This document shows positions 56,846 through 64,000 of a DNA stretch of 64,000 bases, one piece after another. Under the pieces are notes generated by a model. That model searched no databases. It was not told the origin of the DNA and worked only from the letters and a program-made list of their open reading frames with translations. This DNA comes from Norana najaformis (Eukaryota; Annelida; Clitellata; Crassiclitellata; Hormogastridae). The stretch is from contig OZ029913.1 in NCBI GenBank assembly GCA_964023275.1, forward strand, positions 43,524,757-43,588,756, in the 5' to 3' direction. The first letter of the stretch is position 1, and each line of letters starts with the position of its first letter. Position numbers and translations under genes: made by a program.

Positions 56846-57555
56846 TAATTGAGCTTATGTGTTTGTGTAATTAATTTGTACGGAACACTGGGGAAGAATT
56901 AGGCGAGGCTATCATTAACGTGTACGAAACGAAGCGAGGTGGATATATAGGACGCCCGTTATTGACAGGTGGATGTAAGAGAGACAGAGACAGAGGCAGG
57001 CAGACAGACAGACAGATAAAGACAGAGACAGAGAGAGGCGAAACAGAGGGACGCCGATCGGATGGTGAAAGGGAGATGTTGGATGATTGACAGATGGGGG
57101 GGGGGAAGCTAAGCAAGGGTGTGAAGCGAAGAGGGCATTCGCTAGATAACGGTCGAGCAGGGGTTAGGTCCGGAGAGCAGAAATATTATAATAGTGCATC
57201 TCATAAACGGGGGCGAAGTTAAGCAGACCGATGCGAATCAATTGACTGTGATGTTACTGAAGTTGGTGTAAATACTTGTAATATACGTGTGAAAGAAATA
57301 ATCTTCGTTACGTCTCTTTACGTTCGGACAGATCCATCCAAGAACCCGCGTGCTCTGAAAGGCCTAAGACCCCGAAGATTAAGCCGCTTATCGATACTGA
57401 AAGGAGATTTGTGTTCGCCGGCGACCAGTTGGCGGCGTAGGACTCAAACAATCTTACAGTACACCTAGCAACCCAATTTTTCTCTTTATGTGGTATTTCT
57501 GGACAGCATTCTGGACAACATTTTCTGACAGCATTCGTAAATTTAGCGCTTTTGG
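56846..57555. other. Intergenic; short CAGA tract
   Basis: CAGACAGACAGACAG at 56998-57016 and a G run (GGGGGGGGG) at 57097-57105. Nothing else recognised. Confidence 0.45.
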
Positions 57556-57680
57556 GAGGTGCTTGAAAGGCGCTTAATAAATATCTATAAAATTACATTA
57601 CATTACAACCTCTTGGGCTTGACGCAAAAGTCCTGAATAAGCTGGCACACTGTAATGATTTAGGTATTTGAACTTTACGA
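57556..57680 (+). mobile_element. LINE/SINE tail fragments
   Basis: AAAGGCGCTTAATAAATATC then AAATTACATTACATTAC is a LINE tail with its terminal repeat. It is followed by GACGCAAAAGTCCTGAATAA then GCTGG, similar to the family F 3' UTR at 44355-44385. Confidence 0.45.
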
Positions 57681-57749
57681 GTACCATCACAATTAAAATA
57701 TAGAGGGCATCAAAAACAACTCAGAAGATTTTTCCTCATTTAAAATAAG

Positions 57750-57755
57750 TTTATT
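57750..57755 (-). terminator. Poly(A) signal candidate of the esterase gene
   Basis: AATAAA on the minus strand, about 230 nt beyond the stop codon at 57985-57987. Confidence 0.4.
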
Positions 57756-57984
57756 TCATTATTACGAGAACGAAATTTTTATCTTACTTTCGAGCTGGAC
57801 AGGTCACGGTTCTCGCCATTGGGACCTGCTTGGAGTACGAAACTTCTGACAGTATTTGTAAATTTATTAAGGAAAACTTTGAGCCCGGGATTGTCTCGGC
57901 AGGTGATATAAGTCTGAATTTAGTTTCTTAAAGGAAAGTATTTTGACAAAGGTCTGTACTGGATGTAATTAAGTTTAGTTTCGT

Positions 57985-60900
57985 CTAGGACATTTCACTC
58001 AGTTCGGTGAAATCTTCCCACTCTTCCGGATACAAGGATGTCATTGCTTCAAACATCACTTCGTAAAATTCGGCTGCTGAGAATCGTAGAGCGTCTTCTT
58101 CATTTGCAGCTGTAGGCAACAAACCATTTTAATGGGTGCTACATATATGTATGCTACGAATGAATGAATGAGAAATGAATGAATGAACGAACGAATGAAT
58201 ACATTAACGAATGAAAGAGGGAATGAATAAACGAAGTAGCGAATGACTGACCAATCACCTAAGCTTTGCCCCTATCTATAAATATCTATACACATTTGTG
58301 TTCGCCCTTCCCTGAGACGGTCACTGTGTAAGGACTTCAAAGCAAATCCTTTAGTCAACATTTTCTCAAATCCATCGTCACCAGCTAACACAGCCATATC
58401 AATATAAATTAGTATTGCAATACAAATATTGTAGCGCTCCACCGGTACTCCTTTCCGCCAGCACCAGGACAAGTTACGGAAGGAGTCAAGTTGGCCTTCT
58501 TAGCGCTTAGCCGAGTCCGTATATGTAGGGCTCCTGGGGTAATGCGGGATATGACGTAGCCAACAAGGCCAAAAGTGTCCGAAATATAACTTTTATTCTC
58601 GATCCCACATTTAGAGTAAGCACATTAGCAACTTCTTCAAACGATCAACGACAATTAACAACGACAAATCTTCTCCTCATGTACATGCGTCTCCATTCTT
58701 CTCTTCTCTTCTAACTGGATACCCAGCCTAATATAGGGCACTCGTTTGCATATTGGACCTCATTTGCATATTAAGCACTCATTTGCATAATAAACACTCA
58801 TTTTTTCGCCACAATATTTAACTCGTGATGACTTTAGGCAGGAATTAATGAAGCCTAATATTAATCGTTTTTAGTTGTCTTGATTTATTATTAAATCTTG
58901 AATGTATGTATAAAATCATAAAGCTTTGTGATAACAATTACTGCAGAGAAGATAAATCGACTGTCACCTGGTTGACTTTTGATTGGTTCGCCAGTTATAA
59001 CGCTGATGTAACTAGTGTAGAAGTAGTAGTTCATCTGTTTGTACAGTTCCTTGACGGATATTTCGGTGTCCAGGTAGAACACTTTGAAGTTGTCATCAGC
59101 TCGGAATTGCGGCCAAACGGTCAGAGTTTCGTTAAAAGGAGCTTGCACTGGACTTGGAGTCGGATTTCTGAGACCAGGTTAGACAAACAAAAGCCTCTGA
59201 ATTCCAGTATTCCAGTTATCAAAAAAGAAAAGGTAAACGATAAGACCACACCGTAGGCCTATTTGATTTTCATGAAAAGAATTGCATTAAAATTTCATTA
59301 AAAGGATTAAAATTACATTAAAAGAATTCTCAGAGTTAAAAACTGATATTATGATGAGTGTAGTGCATGGTAGTTTATTGAGGTGTAGCGCAGTGTAGTG
59401 CAGTGTATAGCAGTCTAGTGACTTCATTCCTGAAAACATAATGGAGATGGTGTGATTGGCTGGCAGAGTTCTGCGTGCATGAGGGCTGACGTCAGAAGTG
59501 ATCCTTGCCGACGAGCATTTTATCACGTGGGCGCTCGCGCAGCCTATGTTGTGAAGTGTCAGTGAATCAGTGAGTTTTGGAAAATTTCACGATTGTGCAG
59601 CATAAGGAGGCCGGTATGAACCAGTTTTTACTGGTATGATGTGTTGGTAGGCAAGGACCCATGTAAGAGACTACGAAGATTTCGTAGCAGAGAAACTCCG
59701 CCACTGCCGTTTTCAGGTAGTGACAGTTCCAAGCCTGGATAAAGGAGGGGGCGACGTCAACGGCCTTTGATGCCATAAGATGTCTTTAAACATTGAAACT
59801 ACTACTCGTAGGAGAGAGAGCGCGAAGATTGTAACACTGTCTGGCGTGTCTCAGATGAGTTACAAATGTCATTGATAGATTCTTGCGTTTAGAAACTGTG
59901 ACAATTCAAGTACTGCTGTGATAAAACTGTTCGTGTGATCATAATTTAGAAAATCAAAGACTATGTCTTTACTCGACTTAACGCTACGCTACGAATAGGG
60001 CAAGTCGGTGGTTCGAAGCTCGATCACTGACAACTAAATTAACCAACCCGTATTTGGCGAAGTTCGTCCACAGAGTCTGAACGTATTCAGCATATGTGAT
60101 ATCCTCTGGGGTCCAGCCGACATTGTCGCGATATAGTCCAGAGTCATTTCTCACATCGGGGTTGATTATGAGGTAACCCCTGCCCCATACGTATGGAAGT
60201 TCTCCCCCATGCGGAACACCTACATCCGGGGTAATGAAAAATAACAGTCAAGTTGCTGAATAAAACCAATGCCGTCAAACCATGCAGTCCGTAATGCGAT
60301 GCAATAATAATTAGATATGTCGGCACTTGATATACCGCCTCCGTTAGCCTAAAAAATGCTAACGCTCAATAAGAGCAGAAAGTTCATCAGTAAGCAACAG
60401 AGTGCTAAGACACGTGGAATTAGAAAAGACACCACTTGTACCAACATCGTGTAAAAATCTTGGTAGGGTAATCAAATTTTTGTTAGGTATTGTTAAGTTG
60501 TGTTAAATTTATCCTGTCATGATATGCAGAGTCATGCAATGTAAAGTAGTTTAATGCGATTTAAGATCATGTCATGTCATGTAATCATCTCTAGACTGGA
60601 TCCAGTCGTTGATTTCTCTATGACATCCCTCCACAAATCTCGTTTTCCGGCCATCTCCTCCAGGGTCATTCTCCGTCTGCCCTCCGTCTTCCCATAGATA
60701 GTAACTCCGGCACCTTTCAGATCCTCTTCAAGGCAATCTATCCATCTTCTTTTCGGTCTTCCCACTGCTCTCTTTCCGTCTGGTTTGTACTTATAGATTT
60801 TCTTTGGATTACGGTTCTCCGCCATCCTCAGGACATGTCCTGCCCACTTCATTCTTCTTTTCTTGATCACATTGTTTATCAATGGTTGTTGTGTTCGTTG

Positions 60901-62289
60901 TCTAATACTTTCATTCGTTACGTGGTCCTTATAGCTAATTCTTAGTATTCTTCTGAGCCACTTGTTTTCTGCTGCATTCAGTTTATTCTCCATTGTTCTT
61001 GTAATACTCCATGACTCACATCCATAGATTAATACTGGGATCACGCATGTGTTGAGGATTTTTAGCTTTATCTCCAGTTTTATATCATGTCTCTTGAAGA
61101 CCTTTTGTAACCTGTTAAAGGTTGACCCTGCAAGCGCTATTCTCCTTTTGATTTCTGTTTCTGATCCTCCCCCTGCTTTCATTTCGCTTCCCAGATAGAC
61201 AAACTTATTTATTACCTCGATTTCTTGTCTCTTAAGCTTAATTATCGGCCCATTGTATTCCTTTTTTGTTATTGGCATTATTTTAGTTTTGTTATAGTTA
61301 ATTTTCAATCCAAGTTTTCCACTTTCCTCTGCTAATGCCTCTAACAACTCCATTATTCTTGTTAGGCATTCTGCAATCAGACATGCATCATCTGCATATT
61401 CTACATCCTCTGTATTTCTTGGTTGAGATTGTGCTCCCAAATTATGAGTTCTTTCCAGACGTCTCATGATTTAAGATACGGCAAGGTAAAGTACCGATGG
61501 TTGCAATGGTAAGGCCTACACACACTAATCGTGTAGTTCTCATAGATCAGATGTTGAACGCTCGACTGAAGCAAAAACGCGACGAAGTTTTTTCCATTGG
61601 AATTGCAGTTTTGCTTAGAAGCGATCATTCATGCCTTGTACATTACGACAGCGGCGATATGACATTTTGAAGTAAAGCATTAAACTATATAGGAAAGTTG
61701 TTTTACTGGCTGCAGGCTTTGGCAGCGAATTTTGCGCTATGCATTAGGTTTCGCATAAGAAAGCAGAGCTCTTTTTTTTGTCTGCAACTACATCTTTGTA
61801 TCTATAAGTCCTGCTGTAACTCACAAATTTCAAAAGACCTTTTCCAGTGGTTTATACGGTTACGGTCTGCTGATCAGACTCCATGTAACGACCCTCTGTA
61901 TGCTGTTCCAAAAGACTTTTCTTTGTCACCAAACAGGAAAATTTGGTGAAAGTGTAGGCCCCGAAGTAAACGGCAAGTCCTACGATGCTCACACCCTGTG
62001 TCTAGACCCTTAAGATTCGTTCTTTGCCGGTTCAAGGGCGTAGGAAATAATCGCCGCTCCTACGTTCCACTATGAAGCAATGGAAATACACCTATTTATC
62101 GACTCAAAATCTCAGTGTAGAAAGAGAAAAACGCACCCATCCATTCTGGAATATAAGAGGAAGCGTTGAGACTTCTAAAGGCATGGACGTAAGTGTAAGT
62201 TGGGGCATACTCCGAATTGATCTTGGCTTGTCTGTCCCACGGATATCCAAAAGATGAATCGGTCAAAATCTGCCACAACATTTCAAAAA
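57985..62289 (-). CDS. Cholinesterase/carboxylesterase-family C-terminal exons, 5' partial
   Basis: Minus-strand exons 62289-62137, 60219-60048, 59167-58968 and 58109-57985 join in phases 1, 2 and 1 with consensus borders (ATGG|GTGCGT, ACGG|GTTGGT, ACCAG|GTGACA) and end in TAG. They code about 216 residues: LTDSSFGYPWDRQA, APTYTYVHAFRSLNASSYIP then EWMG, VPHGGELPYVWG, WTPEDITYAEYVQTLWTNFA then KYGNPTPSPV, and WPQFRADDNFKVFYLDTE. This is the C-terminal part of the alpha/beta-hydrolase esterase fold. The His of VPHGGE matches the catalytic His; Ser and acidic residues would be in exons outside the window, so activity cannot be judged. A neuroligin-like non-enzyme is possible but the His favours an enzyme. 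Intron 1 carries a LINE, intron 2 is mostly repeat family C. Confidence 0.88.
58155..58250. repeat. GAAT tetranucleotide repeat
   Basis: GAATGAATGAATGAGAAATG-type repeat in the last esterase intron. Confidence 0.9.
58744..58788. promoter_or_regulatory. Cluster of three octamer (POU-type) motifs
   Basis: GTTTGCAT (58744), ATTTGCAT (58762) and ATTTGCAT (58781) lie 18-19 bp apart within a short CACTCATTTGCATATTAAG tandem repeat. ATGCAAAT is the POU-factor octamer. The spacing may simply reflect the tandem repeat. It lies in the last intron of the esterase gene. Confidence 0.35.
59450..60040 (+). mobile_element. Repeat family C, copy 2
   Basis: Shares TCACGTGGGCGCTCGCGC (59523-59540), GAGTTACAAATGTCATTGAT and GTCGGTGGTTCGAAGCTCGA with 45545-45965. 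It fills most of the esterase intron 60047-59168 and stops within about 10 bp of the exon donor. Confidence 0.65.
60577..61470 (-). mobile_element. RTE/Nimb-like LINE, 3' half of RT, intact frame
   Basis: A 296-codon frame begins after a 5' truncation near 61470 and includes VEYADDACLIAE (catalytic YADD), KINYNKTKIM, NKFVYLGSEM, EIKRRIALAGSTFNRLQKVF, IPVLIYGCESWSI, NKWLRRILRISYKDHVTNES and KRRMKWAGHVLRMAE. There are no internal stops. The stop codon merges into an ATGACATGACATGA tail, a short 3' repeat as in RTE-type elements. It sits sense to the esterase gene in its intron 1. The uninterrupted frame suggests the youngest LINE in the window. Confidence 0.9.
61471..61859. other. Esterase intron sequence
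   Basis: No repeat or exon recognised between the LINE and the SINE. Confidence 0.4.
61860..62095 (+). mobile_element. SINE family A copy in esterase intron 1
   Basis: TACGGTCTGCTGATCAGACT, CCGAAGTAAACGGCAAGTCC, AGATTCGTTCTTTGCCGGTT and CTACGTTCCACTATGAAGCA follow the family A order. It ends about 40 bp from the donor of exon 62289-62137. Confidence 0.7.
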
Positions 62290-62299
62290 CTTCATGCAT

Positions 62300-62735
62300 T
62301 GAGAAATTAAAAAAAACATTTGTATGTTTAATTCATACATTTATCAATTTTTACCTCTTAATTAATTATTATATAAATCATAAATGTATTTACATGCGTT
62401 TCTATGCGTGAACGTGGTCCTGTTCACTGCATTATCTAAACATAACGTGGTACTCCATGCAATGCAACCGTAATCGCTTTGTATAAGCTGTTTTCCGGCA
62501 AGTCAGCACACAAGAATAGATATTCCTCCTGCTATTTCTCAAACGTGGAATTTTTCAAAAACCCGCTGACTCACCACAACGTAGAATCATCGTTTCCCGC
62601 GTAAATCAACGACCCGATGAAAATTCCCTAAACAATTGTGCGCTTAAAATTTGCTGATTAAGCTGATATATTGTAACGTATAGAATAAGATCGACAGGGT
62701 TGAGTTGTTATACGTTGCACGCCTTCTGTTGATTT
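62300..62735. other. Esterase upstream intron, nothing recognised
   Basis: No further esterase exon could be identified upstream of 62289 in the window. Confidence 0.4.
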
Positions 62736-62858
62736 CGGTGGAATGTATGTATGTGTGTATGAAGATGTGTATGGATATGTGTATGTCTGTGTGTGTATAT
62801 ACATGTGTGTATGTGTATGTTTATGTAAGTGTACGTATATGTGTATGTATATGTGTAC
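62736..62858. repeat. TGTA/TGTG microsatellite
   Basis: ATGTATGTATGTGTGTATG-type run up to the left end of the LTR candidate. Frames on both strands are artefacts. Confidence 0.9.
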
Positions 62859-63134
62859 TGTTGCGAGTGGCACGTTTGGAAGGAAGATTACTTGGTAAGT
62901 TGAGTGCCATCTTCAACAGGTGTTGTAAATGGGAGTGTTGGAAGGAGTGTCTGAAGGAATGTCAGAGGATGGAGAGTGATGGGAAAACTATATAAATGAT
63001 GCATTTGTTGTAAAAGAAAAAGTGAATGAGAAATTGTTGAAAAGTGTGAAACCGAACGTGAGAAGAAGCAACGTTTCTAGGGAACAACTTGTCGTCTTTT
63101 AATTTGATATCCAATAGACAACGATACTCCAACA
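62859..63134 (+). mobile_element. Probable LTR of an LTR retrotransposon (276 bp)
   Basis: Starts TGTTGCGAGTGGC and ends ATACTCCAACA, giving the TG...CA termini and a perfect 5-bp inverted end (TGTTG/CAACA). A TATATAAA box lies at 62989-62996. Five bases after the end is TGGCTCGTACGAAAA, which could be a tRNA primer-binding site (these begin with TGG). No second LTR and no gag/pol frame is seen before the window ends, so it could be an element running off the edge or a fragment. Confidence 0.5.
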
Positions 63135-63867
63135 TATGTTGGCTCGTACGAAAATAAGCGTCTGGTTGAAGGAGTCGCCAACATTTGGGGCGTTGACGAA
63201 AGAAATTCGTCTCCAGAAAGATTCGTGTGAAAGTCGTCCGAAGGTCGTTCGAGGAGCAGTCGTCTAAAAGAATTCGGTCAAAGTATGGTTGTCAGACAGT
63301 CGAAACAGATATTAGCCTGGCGGAGAAGAGAACAACAAGTGAACGATGGGCACTGGACCGAAAGATGTTTTGATGCGGGAGGAGTAGTCGTGTGTCACAA
63401 AATGCGCTAGAAGATGATACCGGACCTTGTGCGCGGAAAAACTTACCCAGTGGGCGCTCAGGTAGGAGTGGCTGCGGCACACGTTGACCTATGGAGCGGA
63501 TGGTCTGAGAGGTCAGAGGTCAGTGGCCGGTTGAAGTTGCTGAGGAAGAGAGCGAAGAAAGAAGTCTTCGGTCAAAGGGACCAGTGGCTAGAATTCGGGG
63601 AATTCGAAGAAGGATTCGGTCGGACGGAAGGACTGGAGGAGCGATGGCAGTCGGAGCAGCCGAAAAGAGCTTAGAGTCGCTTAGTCTTCGCCTTCGTAAG
63701 CGAAGATATGTATATAGACATTGTGAAGTTGTGTATGTATTCAGAGTATATATGCCTATAAGTTTGTCGGTGCTTAGTTCAAGAGTATGGCTAATCGTAT
63801 ATAGATGGTCTCGAGTGTGTGTACAATTTGACAATTTGAAGGTTCGCCCTAGTCAAGCTGAATTACG

Positions 63868-63869
<2 letters not shown>
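63135..63869. other. Possible LTR-element leader; no gene assigned
   Basis: A frame at 63414-63674 (+) is rich in Arg/Glu/Gly and shows no gag or other domain. Confidence 0.35.

Positions 63870-63951
<82 letters not shown>
63870..63951. repeat. TA dinucleotide run
   Basis: About 80 bp of pure TA near the right edge. Confidence 0.97.
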
Positions 63952-63952
<1 letters not shown>

Positions 63953-64000
63953 GTAACTAGCGTGAATGATTCCTTTGTTGAATTGGAGTTCTGTTGGATG

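Noticed and set aside
63414-63674. gag-like frame after the LTR candidate
   Set aside because: It is Arg/Glu-rich but has no zinc knuckle or other gag hallmark, and the length is close to chance.

Overview
The window is nuclear DNA of a bilaterian invertebrate. Genes are split by introns (GT-AG, plus one apparent GC-AG), many intron borders keep codon phase, and non-LTR retrotransposon fragments, tRNA-related SINEs and simple repeats fill the space between genes. A nuclear copy of mitochondrial nad6-cob reads correctly only with TGA=Trp, and AGG=Ser fits best. That is the invertebrate mitochondrial code and argues against a vertebrate or tunicate. The same-strand nad6-cob order occurs in annelids and arthropods. 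With the lophotrochozoan-looking receptors, an annelid or near relative is my best guess (inference only).

Layout. 1-1319: two 3' exons of a neuropeptide-type class A GPCR. 1856-6552: a 32-bp minisatellite of about 147 units with an 11-unit higher-order block. 8734-13184 (perhaps to 16053), minus: a coiled-coil protein gene whose introns carry inverted pentanucleotide repeats. 16.3-18.1 kb: a foldback element, a SINE and the NUMT. 20.9-22.5 kb: a LINE remnant and a hAT transposase scrap. 23644-25818: an intronless secretin/adhesion-like GPCR with a somatomedin-B-like domain. 30475-37544: a four-exon F-box plus beta-propeller-like gene with LINEs in its introns. 38.2-42.3 kb: LINE pieces and a decayed TIR transposon that carries a recurrent invertebrate ORF. 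46115-56093: three exons of an Ig-domain protein with a 5.9-kb terminal exon coding about 1,950 mostly disordered residues. 57985-62289, minus: the four C-terminal exons of a cholinesterase/carboxylesterase-family protein with an RTE/Nimb-like LINE in one intron. 62859-63134: a probable LTR.

The genes have no evident shared pathway: two receptors, a predicted ubiquitin-ligase adaptor, a possible cytoskeletal Ig protein, an esterase and a coiled-coil protein. The most unusual signals are the 32-bp array, the TIR element with its ORF, the NUMT, the inverted repeats around one coiled-coil exon, and strong over-representation of the palindrome TAGGCCTA (16 copies counted by eye, about 1 expected). 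All exon models are read by eye from splice signals and phase; no alignment or transcript data were available.
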